A stretch of 64,000 nt of DNA. Origin: Rhodanobacter denitrificans (GTDB lineage: Bacteria > Pseudomonadota > Gammaproteobacteria > Xanthomonadales > Rhodanobacteraceae). Each line of letters starts with the position of its first letter. Positions within the stretch are counted from its first letter, which is position 1. A program made the position numbers and the translations under genes. Shown one piece after another: positions 34,375-44,499 of the stretch. Under the pieces are notes generated by a model that did no database searches, was not told where the DNA came from, and saw nothing but the letters and a program-made list of their open reading frames with translations. The DNA lies in the NCBI RefSeq assembly GCF_000230695.2, contig NC_020541.1, positions 3,472,001-3,536,000 on the forward strand. Reading direction: 5' to 3'.

Positions 34375-35301
34375 ATGTCCGATACCCCTGCCCCCGTCGC
34401 GGCCGCAACGCCGCGCAGCCTGAGCGATCCCCGCTTCCTGATCCCGCTGGCGCTGCTCGCGCTGTACGTGATCTGGGGCTCGACCTACCTGGGCATCCGT
34501 TTCGCGCTGGAAAGCTGGCCACCGTTCCTGCTCGCCGGCGTTCGCTTCCTCGCCGCCGGCGTGGCGCTGTACGGCTTCCTGCGCTGGCGCGGGATGGCCC
34601 CGCCGACACGACTGCAGTGGCGCAACGCGGCGATCACCGGCCTGCTGCTGCTCGGCCTGGGCAACGGCTTGGTGTGCTTCGCGGAGCAGCGGGTGAGCTC
34701 GGGCATCGCCGCGGTGGCGGTGGCCAGCATGCCGTTGTTTGCGGCGTTGTTTTCCGGCATGTATGGCGAGTGGCCGCACCGGCGCGAATCGATCGGCCTG
34801 GCCATCGGCTTCGCCGGCGTGATCGTGCTGAACCTGGGCAGCAGCCTGGCTGGCTCGTCGACCGGTGCGGTCGCCCTGCTGGTGGCCGCGGCGGCATGGG
34901 CGTTCGGCTCGGTGTGGAGCCGGCGCCAGGTGATGCCGCCCGGTCCGATGAACACCGCCGCGCAGATGATCTGCGGCAGCATCGCCCTGCTTGGTTTCGC
35001 CCTGCTCAGCGGCGAACGGCTGCCGCTGCACCCCAGCCTGCGTTCGACGCTGGCGATCCTCTACCTGGCGGTGTTCGGTTCGATCATCGCGTTCAGCGCC
35101 TACCTGTACGTGCTCAGGCACGCGCGCCCGGCGCTGGCCACCAGCTACGCCTATGTGAACCCGCCGGTGGCAGTGCTGTTCGGCGTGTTGCTGGCCGGCG
35201 AGCACGTGGGGCCGTTCGACCTGGCCGGCATGGCGATCATCCTGGCCGGCGTGGCGGTGATCACGCTGGCAAAGAGCAAGGGAAACACGGCAAAGCCATA
35301 G
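34375..35301 (+). CDS. EamA/DMT-family transporter
   Basis: This 308-residue inner-membrane protein has ten hydrophobic helices from two EamA repeats (about 20-150 and 165-300). Motifs: LYVIWGSTYLGIRFALESWPP at the start of repeat one, and the C-terminal repeat's SYAYVNPPVAVLFGVLLAGE followed by GMAIILAGVAVITLAKSK. This resembles RhaT/YedA-type exporters of metabolites or amino acids. The ATG at 34375 is chosen because it gives a normal N-terminus. The substrate is unknown. Confidence 0.87.
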   Translation: MSDTPAPVAAATPRSLSDPRFLIPLALLALYVIWGSTYLGIRFALESWPPFLLAGVRFLAAGVALYGFLRWRGMAPPTRLQWRNAAITGLLLLGLGNGLVCFAEQRVSSGIAAVAVASMPLFAALFSGMYGEWPHRRESIGLAIGFAGVIVLNLGSSLAGSSTGAVALLVAAAAWAFGSVWSRRQVMPPGPMNTAAQMICGSIALLGFALLSGERLPLHPSLRSTLAILYLAVFGSIIAFSAYLYVLRHARPALATSYAYVNPPVAVLFGVLLAGEHVGPFDLAGMAIILAGVAVITLAKSKGNTAKP

Positions 35302-35376
35302 GAGCCCTCTCGCGGGCGATGCTCTTGCTTTCGCGAATCCCGGCCTTCAAAGCATCGCCCGCGAGCGGGCTCCTGC
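35299..35376. repeat. Intergenic inverted repeat, family B copy 2
   Basis: The left arm GGAGCCCTCTCGCGGGCGAT plus GCT (35301-35323) pairs with the right arm AGCATCGCCCGCGAGCGGGC plus TCC (35351-35373), around a loop with GCGAATCCCGGCC. It starts at the EamA stop codon. Confidence 0.7.
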
Positions 35377-35456
35377 CTGGTGTTCTCGACCATGGTCGGC
35401 TTGCCCCTGCGGCCGCCGCAGCGCGACGATGGCGCAATTCACCGGCGGAGAGCAGC

Positions 35457-36869
35457 ATGAACGCATCGCAGGACGGCTGGATGGCGCGCGCGGCGTTGCG
35501 CAGCGCGGCATGGGCGGAGCGCTGGTTTCCCGATGCCTGGGTGTTTGCCGCACTGGGTGTGGTCGTGGTGGCGCTGGCCGCCTTCAGTTTCGGTGCCACG
35601 CCGACGGCGACGGTCACCGCCTTCGGCGACGGCTTCTGGAGCCTGATCCCGTTCACCATGCAGATGGCGTTCGTGGTGATCGGCGGCTACGTGCTGGCCA
35701 CCGCGCCGGTGGTGGCGCGCTTCATCGACGTGCTGGCGCGCGCGCCACGCACGGGACGCGGGGCGATCGTGTACATTGCGCTGGTCAGCATGCTGGCCTC
35801 GCTGCTCTCGTGGGGTTTCTCGCTGGTGTTCGGCGGCCTCTTGGTGCGCGCACTGGCGCGGCGCGGCGATCTGCACATGGACTACCGCGCGGCCGGCGCC
35901 GCGGCCTACCTCGGTCTTGGCGCGATCTGGGCGATGGGCCTGTCCTCGTCGGCGGCGCAGCTGCAGGCGAACCCGGCCAGCATGCCGCCGGGACTGCTGG
36001 CGATCACCGGCGTGCTGCCCTTCAGCCAGACGATTTTCCTGTGGCAGTCGATCGTGCTGACCGCGGTGCTGATCGTGGTGTCGCTGCTGGTGTGCTGGTT
36101 TACCGCGCCGTCGGACGCGAACGCGCGCACTTCAAGGGATTTCGACGTGGGCGAAACCTCGACGCCGGCGCTGCCGCCGCGCACGCGCCCGGGCGAGTGG
36201 CTGGAATACAGCCCGGCGCTGTCGATGGCGATCGGCCTGCTGGGCCTGGGCTGGCTCGGCCACGAGTTCGCCAGCAAGAGCGCGGTCACCGCGATCGCCA
36301 ACCTCAATACCTACAACTTCCTGTTCCTGACCCTCGGCATCCTGCTGCACTGGCGCCCACGCAGCTTCCTCGACGCAGTGAGCCGCGCGGTGCCGAGCAC
36401 GTCCGGCGTGCTGATCCAGTTTCCGCTGTACGGCGGCATCGCCGCGCTGCTCACCCACGTGCCAGGCGCCGACGGCGCCACCCTGGCGCACCGGCTGTCG
36501 AACCTGTTCGTGCACGTCGCCGGCACCGAGAGCTTTCCGGCGGTGATGGGCGCGTACTCGGCGATCCTGGGCTTCTTCGTGCCCTCCGGCGGCGGCAAGT
36601 GGCTGGTCGAGGCGCCGTACGTGATGCAGGCGGCGAACGACCTGCACGTGCACCTGGGCTGGGCGGTGCAGGTCTACAACGCGGCCGAGGCGCTGCCGAA
36701 CCTGATCAACCCGTTCTGGATGCTGCCGCTGCTCGGCGTGCTGGGGCTGAAGGCGCGCGACGTGGTCGGCTACACCTTCATCCAGCTGGTGGTGCATGTG
36801 CCGCTGGTGCTGGGCATGCTGTGGCTGCTGGGGCTGACGCTGAGCTACGTGCCGCCGGTGATGCCGTAG
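35457..36869 (+). CDS. Short-chain fatty acid transporter, AtoE type
   Basis: This 470-residue inner-membrane protein has about 12 hydrophobic segments. Family blocks: FPDAWVFAALGVVVVALAAF, the cytosolic SWGFSLVFGGLLVRALARRG, GLGAIWAMGLSSSAAQLQAN, the long loop before SPALSMAIGLLGLGWLG, FPAVMGAYSAILGFFVPSGGGKW, and AEALPNLINPFWMLPLLG. AtoE proteins import short-chain fatty acids such as butyrate/acetoacetate in E. coli. The ATG follows GGAGAGC. No ato catabolic genes are adjacent. Confidence 0.88.
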   Translation: MNASQDGWMARAALRSAAWAERWFPDAWVFAALGVVVVALAAFSFGATPTATVTAFGDGFWSLIPFTMQMAFVVIGGYVLATAPVVARFIDVLARAPRTGRGAIVYIALVSMLASLLSWGFSLVFGGLLVRALARRGDLHMDYRAAGAAAYLGLGAIWAMGLSSSAAQLQANPASMPPGLLAITGVLPFSQTIFLWQSIVLTAVLIVVSLLVCWFTAPSDANARTSRDFDVGETSTPALPPRTRPGEWLEYSPALSMAIGLLGLGWLGHEFASKSAVTAIANLNTYNFLFLTLGILLHWRPRSFLDAVSRAVPSTSGVLIQFPLYGGIAALLTHVPGADGATLAHRLSNLFVHVAGTESFPAVMGAYSAILGFFVPSGGGKWLVEAPYVMQAANDLHVHLGWAVQVYNAAEALPNLINPFWMLPLLGVLGLKARDVVGYTFIQLVVHVPLVLGMLWLLGLTLSYVPPVMP

Positions 36870-36891
36870 AAGCGCACCCTGTGCGCGAACG

Positions 36892-36912
36892 GCGGGCGGG
36901 CCTCGCCCGCCC
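36892..36912. terminator. Hairpin between convergent AtoE-like and ABC permease genes
   Basis: GGCGGGCG (36892-36899) pairs with CGCCCGCC (36905-36912) over a 5-base loop. It is flanked by fragments of the GAGCGCAC...GTGCGC motif (36870-36889 and 36940-36957) that resembles family B ends. A bidirectional terminator is likely. Confidence 0.45.
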
Positions 36913-36957
36913 CATCGCCGACGGGCACGAGAAGAGCATCGCGCACCGAATGCGCTC

Positions 36958-38277
36958 CTACGACTCGCGCAGCGCCGTGGTCACCGGCAGCCGCGCCGCG
37001 CGCACGGCCGGAAACAGGCCGCCGACGAAACCGATCGCCAGCGCCCACTTGAGCCCGGTCCCCAGCAGCGCGGGGGTGACCGCCAGCTCGAAGCTGAGCT
37101 TGCCCACCGTGCCGGCGGCCAACGTCGAGGCGCCGTAGCCATTGAACACCAGCCATGCCAGCGCCCCGCCGATGACGCCGCCGAGCAGCGCCAGCAGCAT
37201 GGTCTCCAGCATCACCGCCACCACCACCGGCAGGCCGCGGAAGCCGATCGCGCGCAACGTGGCGATCTCGCGGGCACGTGCCGCCACCGCGGCGAACATG
37301 GTGTTGAGTGCGCCGAACATCGCGCCGATCGCCATGATCAGGCCCACCGTGATGCCCATGACGCGGATCACCTTGCTCATGCCCTCGGACTGATTGGCGT
37401 AGTAATCGCGCGTGGTGTCCGCATCGATCTTGAGTTGCGGGTTCGCTTCCAGCGCAGCCTTGAACGCGCCGAACGCCTGCGGGTCGGCGAGCTTCGCCAC
37501 CACCGAGGCGCGGCTGCTGCCGCGGCGGTAGGTGTCGGCGACCACGTTGGCGTCGCCCCACACTTCCGAGTCCAGCGCGTCGCCGGAGGCGAACACGCCG
37601 ACCACCGTCCACAGCTGGCTGCCCAGGCGCACCTCGCGGCCCGGCGCCAGTCCGGCGAACTGCCTGGCCGCGCCCACGCCCACGTTCAGTTCGCGCATGC
37701 CCGGGTTGAACCTGCGCCCGGAGACGATCTTCACCTGCGGCCGCACCGCCCAGGCCTGCTCGCCCACGCCGCGCAATTGCACGCTGCCTTCGTCGTCCGC
37801 ACCGCCGCCGATTATCGGCAGGTTGGCGGCGACCACCAGCTCCGGCGATGCCAGCGGCTGGCCCTTGGCATCGCGCACGATGCCCGGCGTCTGCACGACC
37901 TGGGTCACGCTGTCGTGGTCGAGCACCGACATCACCTCGGACGCCGAAGCGCCGCGCATCACGATGGCGGTGTCGGCGCTGCCGGTCTTGCGCAGGGTCT
38001 GGCTGTAGCCCTCACCCATCGCCAGCAGCGCCACCAGCACGGCAACCACGCCGGCGATGCCGATCACGATCACCGCCGCGGAACCGAGCCGCTGGCGCAG
38101 CGTGCTCAGGCCCACGGCGGCGACCGAGGCGGCCTGCCGGCCGCGGCGGCTGGCCAGCATCCACAGCGCGAACAGCACCGCCAGCGCCAGCACGCCCGGC
38201 CACGGCAGTTTCACCCAGATCGCCAGCGCCACGGCCAGCACGAGCAACAGCAGCAGGTTGGTCAGGAATCGCTTCAT
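36958..38277 (-). CDS. ABC transporter permease (MacB/FtsX-like), second permease
   Basis: The 439-residue membrane protein has two N-terminal hydrophobic segments (about 5-45), a third (about 68-88), a large periplasmic domain (about 95-300), then three C-terminal helices. The FtsX core includes IRVMGITVGLIMAIGAMFGALNT, ARAREIATLRAIGFRG and the C-terminal GGLFPAVRAARLPVTTALRES. Unlike MacB, no ATPase is fused; the ATPase is a separate gene upstream. GAGGAGAA precedes the ATG. It is likely a tripartite exporter component with the adaptor at 40297-41556. Confidence 0.88.
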   Translation of the reverse strand: MKRFLTNLLLLLVLAVALAIWVKLPWPGVLALAVLFALWMLASRRGRQAASVAAVGLSTLRQRLGSAAVIVIGIAGVVAVLVALLAMGEGYSQTLRKTGSADTAIVMRGASASEVMSVLDHDSVTQVVQTPGIVRDAKGQPLASPELVVAANLPIIGGGADDEGSVQLRGVGEQAWAVRPQVKIVSGRRFNPGMRELNVGVGAARQFAGLAPGREVRLGSQLWTVVGVFASGDALDSEVWGDANVVADTYRRGSSRASVVAKLADPQAFGAFKAALEANPQLKIDADTTRDYYANQSEGMSKVIRVMGITVGLIMAIGAMFGALNTMFAAVAARAREIATLRAIGFRGLPVVVAVMLETMLLALLGGVIGGALAWLVFNGYGASTLAAGTVGKLSFELAVTPALLGTGLKWALAIGFVGGLFPAVRAARLPVTTALRES

Positions 38278-38287
38278 GGTTTTCTCC

Positions 38288-39454
38288 TCAGCGCCCGGCC
38301 AGCGCGTCGACGATATTCAGGCGCATCGCGCGCAACGCCGGCAGCGCACCCACCAGCAGGCCGATCAGCACCATCAGCACCAGGCCCAGGGCCCAGCTTC
38401 CGGCGCCTACCGTGGGCAGATTGAGCATGCCGCCGCTGCCGGCGCTGACCACCGGAATCAGCATCGCAGCCAACCCCAGCCCGAGCACGCCGCCGATCAG
38501 CAGCAACAGCACCGACTCGGCCAGCACCAGCGCCAGCACGCTGCGGCTGGTGAAGCCGATGGTCTTGAGCACCGCCAGTTCGCCGGTGCGTTCGCGTACC
38601 GCCTGCATCATGGTGTTGCCCGACAGCAGCAGCAGGGTGAAGAACACCGCGCCCATGATCGAACCCACGATCAGGCCGATGTCGGCCAGTTGCTTCATCC
38701 AGTTCGCGGTAGCCGCCGCCTCGGTCTGCGTGCGCGTCTCGTGGTCGGAGTTGGCCGAGAGCGCGTCGATGGCCTTGGCTACGCGGTCAGCCTGGTTCAC
38801 GTCGGCCACGCGGGTGACGTACCAGCCTACGGTGCCGCGGTTGTATGGCGTGGTCTCGTCGAAGTATTTCCAGTGCAGCAGCAGCATCTGGTCGGCAAAG
38901 CCGTTCGACTTCTTGTCCTTCGATTGCATGATGCCGACGATGTCGAAGGTCCAGGTCTTGTTGCCGTTCTTGTCCGGAAAGATGGTGGACTGCAGCGGGA
39001 TCCTGTCGCCCACCTTCCAGTGGAAGCGCTGCGCCAGCGTCTCGCCCACCAGCACGCCGGTGCGGGTGTCGTCGAAGGCCTTGCGCTGGGCCGGATCCAC
39101 CGCGATCTCCGGATAGAGGTCGAGATAGTTCGGCTCCACCGCGAAGCTGAACACCTGGTTGTGCGGGTCCTGGTAGGCGCCGCCGAACCAGTTCGCCGAG
39201 GTGACCGCCTGCACGCCCGGTACCTGAGCGATCCGCGCACCGAGCGACGACGGCAGGGTCTGGATGAAGGACAGCCGCGAGCCGGTCTGCAGGCGTTCGG
39301 CGCCGTTCGCGCTCTGCCCGGCCTGGTCGAACGAGGTGCGCACTGCATCGAGCATGCCGAACAGCAGGAACGCGGCGACGATCGAGACCAGGGTGAGGAA
39401 GGTGCGGGTCTTGCGCCGGAACAACGCGGCCCAGATCAGATGAAGATATTTCAT
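38288..39454 (-). CDS. ABC transporter permease (MacB/FtsX-like), first permease
   Basis: The 388-residue permease has TM1 at about 17-37, a MacB-type periplasmic domain (about 50-265), and three C-terminal helices with TGELAVLKTIGFTSRSVLAL, ESVLLLLIGGVLGLGLAAML and ALPALRAMRLNIVDALAGR. It pairs with the following permease to form a heterodimeric transmembrane unit, in contrast to homodimeric MacB. The next gene starts 10 bases after its stop. Confidence 0.88.
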   Translation of the reverse strand: MKYLHLIWAALFRRKTRTFLTLVSIVAAFLLFGMLDAVRTSFDQAGQSANGAERLQTGSRLSFIQTLPSSLGARIAQVPGVQAVTSANWFGGAYQDPHNQVFSFAVEPNYLDLYPEIAVDPAQRKAFDDTRTGVLVGETLAQRFHWKVGDRIPLQSTIFPDKNGNKTWTFDIVGIMQSKDKKSNGFADQMLLLHWKYFDETTPYNRGTVGWYVTRVADVNQADRVAKAIDALSANSDHETRTQTEAAATANWMKQLADIGLIVGSIMGAVFFTLLLLSGNTMMQAVRERTGELAVLKTIGFTSRSVLALVLAESVLLLLIGGVLGLGLAAMLIPVVSAGSGGMLNLPTVGAGSWALGLVLMVLIGLLVGALPALRAMRLNIVDALAGR

Positions 39455-39464
39455 GGCGCCGTCC

Positions 39465-40151
<687 letters not shown>

Positions 40152-40178
40152 GGGTGGTTCTCCGATGATGGCGATGCC

Positions 40179-40278
40179 GCAGGAACCCGCTCGTGGGCGA
40201 TGCTGTCGCCTTTGCGAATCCCGAATCCAGAGTCCCGAATCCCGGCTCCAAAAGCATCGCCGGCGAGCGGGCTCCTAC
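40179..40278. repeat. Intergenic inverted repeat, family B copy 3
   Basis: The left arm GCAGGAACCCGCTCGTGGGC plus GATGCT (40179-40204) pairs with the right arm AGCATCGCCGGCGAGCGGGC plus TCCT (40253-40276). The loop has three ATTCCCGA-type GAATCCC/TCCCGAATCCC motifs. It sits between the adaptor and ATPase genes of one transport cluster, so it may affect their relative expression. Confidence 0.75.
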
Positions 40279-40296
40279 ATGAATGGAGTGAAGCAG

Positions 40297-41556
40297 TTAC
40301 GGTTTCTTGGTCTGGACGTCCGAACCATCTTTCAACTCGGCCGGCGGCGACACCACCACGCTGTCACCCGGCTTCACCGCGGTCGGCAGCAGGCGCAAGT
40401 CGCCATAGGTCTGCGTGGCGGGAGCCACCGTGCGCTGGCGCACCCGGCTGCCATCGAGCACGAACACCACGCTGTGGCCGTTGCGCTGCACGATCGCCGC
40501 GGCCGGCACCAGCACGCCCTGCGGCACGCTGACGGCGGCCTTCGGCTGCTGTTCCAGGAACGACACCCGCGCGCCCATGTCCGGCACCACGCGGGCGTCC
40601 TTCTTTTCCAGCGCCACGCGCACCTTGATGGTGGCCTTGCCGCGGTCGGCGGTAGGCACGATGGCGACCACGTGGGCGGGAATCTTCCAGTCCGGGTAGG
40701 CGTCCAGCACCGCCTCGGCCGGCATGTCGGGCTTGATCCGGCCGATGTAGGCCTCGTTGACGTCGACGTCGATCTCCAGCGAGTCCATGTCGACGATGGT
40801 GCCCACGCCGGTGCGGGTGAAGCCGCCGCCGGCGGACAGCGGCGAGAGGATCTCGCCGACCTGCGCGTCCTTGGTGGTGACCACGCCGCTGAACGGCGCG
40901 CGCACCACGCAATAGTCGAAGTTGACCTGCGCCACCGCGGCCTGCGCGTCGGCGGCGGCCACCTGCTTCTGCTGCGCGGCGAGCTGGGCGCGCGTGCCGT
41001 CGAGCAGGGTGCGCGCCTGTTCGGCCGCCTGTTTCGGCACCAGTCCGCGCACTGCCAGTTCCTGCTGGCGCGCGGCGTCGCGCTCGTTCTGTGCCAGCTG
41101 CGCCTGGTACTGCGCCACCAGCGCGTGGGCGGCGGCGGCCTGCGCCCTGGCGGCATCCAGCGCGGCGCGCCAGGCGTGGTCGTCCAGCCGCGCCAGCACC
41201 TGGCCCTGCTGCACATGGTCGCCTTCCTCGATCAGCACCGCGGTGAGCGTGCCGGTGATCTGCGCCGACACCGTGGCCCTGCGCCGCGCGGTAACGTAGC
41301 CGGTGGCCTGCAGCACCGCGCCGGCCTCGCCGCCGGCGCTGGGCGCCACCGCGGTGGCGGTCTGCACGGTGACCGCATGCTGGCCGAAAAACAGCTGCGC
41401 AAGGCCGCCGAGCAGCAACAGCAACACCACCGCGGCGCCGCCGATCCACAGCCAGCGACCCGGATTGCGCCCATGGTCCTCGCGCTGATGGCGCTCGATG
41501 CGCAGTTCCTTCAACAGTTCCGCGTTGTCCACATCCACTCCCGCTTCAACGGCCAT
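40297..41556 (-). CDS. Periplasmic adaptor (HlyD/MacA-like membrane-fusion protein)
   Basis: The 419-residue protein is anchored by one N-terminal helix (about 34-57). The periplasmic part has a biotinyl-lipoyl half-motif (ATVSAQITGTLTAVLIEEGD), a long alpha hairpin (about 125-195, Ala/Gln-rich), the second lipoyl half (VRAPFSGVVTTKDAQVGE), and beta-barrel and proximal domains ending PGDSVVVSPPAEL. The N-terminal 33 residues are cytosolic and acidic/basic, longer than in MacA. It should link the ABC permeases to an outer-membrane channel, which is not in this window. Confidence 0.9.
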   Translation of the reverse strand: MAVEAGVDVDNAELLKELRIERHQREDHGRNPGRWLWIGGAAVVLLLLLGGLAQLFFGQHAVTVQTATAVAPSAGGEAGAVLQATGYVTARRRATVSAQITGTLTAVLIEEGDHVQQGQVLARLDDHAWRAALDAARAQAAAAHALVAQYQAQLAQNERDAARQQELAVRGLVPKQAAEQARTLLDGTRAQLAAQQKQVAAADAQAAVAQVNFDYCVVRAPFSGVVTTKDAQVGEILSPLSAGGGFTRTGVGTIVDMDSLEIDVDVNEAYIGRIKPDMPAEAVLDAYPDWKIPAHVVAIVPTADRGKATIKVRVALEKKDARVVPDMGARVSFLEQQPKAAVSVPQGVLVPAAAIVQRNGHSVVFVLDGSRVRQRTVAPATQTYGDLRLLPTAVKPGDSVVVSPPAELKDGSDVQTKKP

Positions 41557-41749
41557 GTTCGAGGCATGGGTACATCATGGACGCCCTGCCGGCGCGCTGC
41601 CAGAGCATGGCATCAACCATCGCCGATGACAGCTGTCACCCGCAGCCGGGCGTCCCCTGCCCACGACGAACGGGAGCGCCGCGGATCGACACGCCGCGGC
41701 GGACGGCATCCGGCGCCGCACCCAGCCCGGCTTTGCTACGCTTGCGGCC

Positions 41750-42436
41750 ATGAACTACGCCTTCGTCCCGCCCGCCGTCCCCAGCCTGCCGATCACCGGC
41801 TCCGACCAGCGCTTCCCGATCCGCCGGGTATTTTGCATCGGCCGCAACTACGCCGAACACGCGCGGGAGATGGGCGCCAGCGTGGACCCGGCCGCGCCGA
41901 TGTTCTTCTGCAAGCCGGCCGACGCGGTGGTCGCCGACGGCGCCGACGTGCCCTACCCGCAGGCCACCGCCGACCTGCATCACGAGGTGGAGATGGTGGT
42001 GGCGCTGGGTGCCGGCGGCCGCGATCTCAGCCCCGACCAGGCCGCGGCGCTGGTGTGGGGCTATGGCGTGGGACTGGACCTGACCCGTCGCGACCTGCAG
42101 GCGCAGGCCAAGGCGAAGGGCCACCCGTGGGACGTGGCCAAGGGCTTCGACCACTCCGCGCCGGTCTCCGCGCTGCGCCCGGTCGGCGCGGCGACGGTAG
42201 GCGCACAGACCGTGTTGCGGCTCCACGTGAACGGCGAGCTGCGCCAGCGGGCCATGCTGGGCGAAATGGTGCACGACGTGCCGCACATCCTCGCGGCGCT
42301 GTCCACGCTGTTCGAGCTGAAGGCCGGCGACCTGGTCTTCACCGGCACCCCCGCCGGCGTGGCAGCGCTGCAGCGCGGCGACCGCTTCCACGCCGAGCTG
42401 GTCGGCGTGGCGGCACTGGACGGGCGCATCGACTGA
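41750..42436 (+). CDS. Fumarylacetoacetate hydrolase family protein
   Basis: The 228-residue cytosolic metalloenzyme of the FAH superfamily resembles FAHD1/YcgM. CIGRNYAEHAREMGA opens the domain. The metal ligands fit HHEVEMVVALG (two glutamates) and GYGVGLDLTRRD (aspartate), followed by KGFDHSAPV and the terminal TGTPAGVAALQRGD. The family includes acylpyruvases and oxaloacetate decarboxylases; a specific substrate cannot be named. It is divergent from the adaptor gene across a 193-base gap with no other recognisable element. Confidence 0.88.
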   Translation: MNYAFVPPAVPSLPITGSDQRFPIRRVFCIGRNYAEHAREMGASVDPAAPMFFCKPADAVVADGADVPYPQATADLHHEVEMVVALGAGGRDLSPDQAAALVWGYGVGLDLTRRDLQAQAKAKGHPWDVAKGFDHSAPVSALRPVGAATVGAQTVLRLHVNGELRQRAMLGEMVHDVPHILAALSTLFELKAGDLVFTGTPAGVAALQRGDRFHAELVGVAALDGRID

Positions 42437-42525
42437 CGCTTCCACGCCACCTTCATCTGTGCGCGTCTACGTTGGCGCGCTAAAGTCGCCCCGCCATCCG
42501 GCCCATCAGAGGGAGTACCCGCAGC

Positions 42526-42936
42526 ATGAGCATGATCAGCGAGTTCAAGGCCTTCGCCATGCGTGGCAACGTCATCGACCTGGCGGTCGGCGTGGTCATC
42601 GGCGGCGCGTTCGGCAAGATCGTCACCTCCCTGGTCGACCAGATCATCATGCCGCCGATCGGCTGGCTCACCGGCGGCATCGACTTCTCCGCCATGAAGT
42701 GGGTGCTCAAGCCCGGCGACGACAGCGATCCGAAGCACAAGATCGCCGAAGTGGCGATCCAGTACGGCGCCTTCATCAACACGCTGATCCAGTTCATCAT
42801 CATCGCGTTCGCGATCTTCATGGTGGTCAAGGCGATCAACAAACTCAGCCGCAAGCAGGAAGAAGCACCCGCCGCGCCGCCGGCCGACGTGGCCCTGCTC
42901 ACCGAAATCCGCGACCTGCTGAAGAACCGGCCGTAG
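42526..42936 (+). CDS. mscL: Large-conductance mechanosensitive channel
   Basis: The 136-residue inner-membrane channel opens under hypo-osmotic stress. The N-terminus [20 protein letters not shown] with TM1 ([20 protein letters not shown]), a periplasmic loop, TM2 ([20 protein letters not shown]) and the cytosolic helix ([11 protein letters not shown]) are complete. The Shine-Dalgarno is AGGGAG. Confidence 0.97.
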   Translation: MSMISEFKAFAMRGNVIDLAVGVVIGGAFGKIVTSLVDQIIMPPIGWLTGGIDFSAMKWVLKPGDDSDPKHKIAEVAIQYGAFINTLIQFIIIAFAIFMVVKAINKLSRKQEEAPAAPPADVALLTEIRDLLKNRP

Positions 42937-42942
42937 TCCGTG

Positions 42943-42967
42943 CAGGAGCGCACCTTGTGCGCTCCTG
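42943..42967. terminator. Hairpin after mscL (repeat-like, GAGCGCAC family)
   Basis: CAGGAGCGCAC (42943-42953) pairs perfectly with GTGCGCTCCTG (42957-42967) over CTT, seven bases after the stop. A second small hairpin, GGCCTTCGGCC, follows. The GGAGCGCAC core also occurs near 36870-36957, so this is both a repeat and a likely terminator. Confidence 0.6.
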
Positions 42968-43055
42968 TGCCGGCCTTCGGCCATCCGTGACTTCTGGCCT
43001 AAGCGGCCAACGGCAGGCACGCCATAATCGGGGTTCCCCCACGCGGAGTTCCCCG

Positions 43056-44489
43056 ATGCGCCGTCTACCCCTCACCCTGCTTGCCGCCGGCCTGCTGGCC
43101 AGCGGCATCGCCAGTGCCGTCACCACCACGATTCCCACCACGGCCGTAAAGACGGCCGAACAGCTGCGTGACCGTGCGCTGCACGACGACACCGCGTACC
43201 AGGTCACCGCCTCGCTGACCACCGAGGTCGGCGCGCGCCTGGCCGGCAGCGAAGCCGACCGCCGCGCGGTCGACTGGGCCGTGGCGAAGTTCAAGGAGCT
43301 GGGCTACGACAAGGTCTACACCGAGCCGGTCACGTACCCGCTGTGGGTGCGCCGCAGCGAGCGCGCCGCGATCGTGGCGCCGTTCCCGCAGCCGCTGGCG
43401 CTGACCGCGCTGGGCTATTCGCCCGCCACGCCCAAGGGCGGGCTGCGCGCCGAGGTGGTGAGGTTCGACAGCCTCGACGCGCTGAAGGCAGCCGATCCGG
43501 CCGCCATCAAGGGCAAGATCGTCTACGTCGACTACCACATGGAACGCGCGAAGGACGGCCACGGCTACGGCATGGGCTCGGCGGTGCGCGTGGCCGGTCC
43601 GGTGCTCGCCGCGGAGAAGGGCGCGGCCGGCTATCTCTTGCGCTCGGCCGGCACCGACGCGCACGAGCGCGCGCCGCACACCGGCGTCACCGGCTTCCGC
43701 GATCCGGCCAAGGCGATCCCCGCCGCCGCGCTGTCCAACCCCGACGCCGACCAGCTCACCCGCGTGCTGGCCTACGGCAAGCCGGTCACGCTGAAGCTCG
43801 ACCTCGACTGCGGCATCGTCGGCGAATACACCGGCGCCAACGTGATCGGCGAGATCACCGGGCGCAGGCACCCGGAACAGGTGGTCGCCATCGGCGGCCA
43901 CCTCGACTCGTGGGACTTGGGCACCGGTGCGATCGACGACGGTGCCGGCGTGGCCATCGCGATGGCCGCCGGCAAGCTGATCCACGACCTGCCGCAGCGC
44001 CCCGACCGCACCATTCGGGTGATCGCGTTCGCCAACGAGGAGATGGGCCTGTGGGGCGGCCGCGCCTACGCCGAGAAGCACGCGGGCGAAGTGGCGAAGT
44101 TCCAGCTCGGCACCGAGTCCGATTTCGGCGCCGGCCCGATCTGGCGCATGAGCGCCAGCGTGAAGCCCGAGGCGCGCGATGCGATCGGCCAGATCGCCAA
44201 GGTGCTGCAGCCGCTCGGCGTGGCCTATGACGCCGGCCGCCCCGGCGGCGGCGGCTCGGACCTGTCCCAGATGCACGCCAAGGGCATGGCCGCGCTGTCG
44301 CTGACCCAGGACGGCACGAAATACTTCGACTGGCACCACACGCCGAACGACACGCTGGACAAGATCGATCCCGCCGAGCTGGCGCAGAACGTGGCGGTGT
44401 ACGCCGCGTTCTCGTACATGGCCGCGCAGGCGAATGGCGACTTCGGCTCCGCGCCGGGTGCGTTCGCGAAGGATGGCGCCGGCGAGTAG
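43056..44489 (+). CDS. Secreted M28-family zinc metallopeptidase
   Basis: The 477-residue protein has a signal peptide (about 1-22, GIASA-V), an inserted PA-like domain (about 120-240) and an M28 catalytic domain. The binuclear zinc ligands are readable: GGHLDSWDLGTGAIDDGAG (His, bridging Asp), FANEEMGLWG (catalytic Glu, Glu ligand), GTESDFGAG (Asp) and WHHTPNDTLDK (His). It resembles aminopeptidase/carboxypeptidase Q-type enzymes and acts in the periplasm or medium, probably on peptides. Followed by the A6/A7 repeat pair. Confidence 0.92.
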   Translation: MRRLPLTLLAAGLLASGIASAVTTTIPTTAVKTAEQLRDRALHDDTAYQVTASLTTEVGARLAGSEADRRAVDWAVAKFKELGYDKVYTEPVTYPLWVRRSERAAIVAPFPQPLALTALGYSPATPKGGLRAEVVRFDSLDALKAADPAAIKGKIVYVDYHMERAKDGHGYGMGSAVRVAGPVLAAEKGAAGYLLRSAGTDAHERAPHTGVTGFRDPAKAIPAAALSNPDADQLTRVLAYGKPVTLKLDLDCGIVGEYTGANVIGEITGRRHPEQVVAIGGHLDSWDLGTGAIDDGAGVAIAMAAGKLIHDLPQRPDRTIRVIAFANEEMGLWGGRAYAEKHAGEVAKFQLGTESDFGAGPIWRMSASVKPEARDAIGQIAKVLQPLGVAYDAGRPGGGGSDLSQMHAKGMAALSLTQDGTKYFDWHHTPNDTLDKIDPAELAQNVAVYAAFSYMAAQANGDFGSAPGAFAKDGAGE

Positions 44490-44499
44490 CTCCTGCTTT

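Noticed and set aside
33975-35456. Upstream extension of the AtoE-like ORF (964 codons in total)
   Set aside because: The extension overlaps the EamA gene and a family B repeat in another frame; the AtoE family begins near the ATG at 35457.
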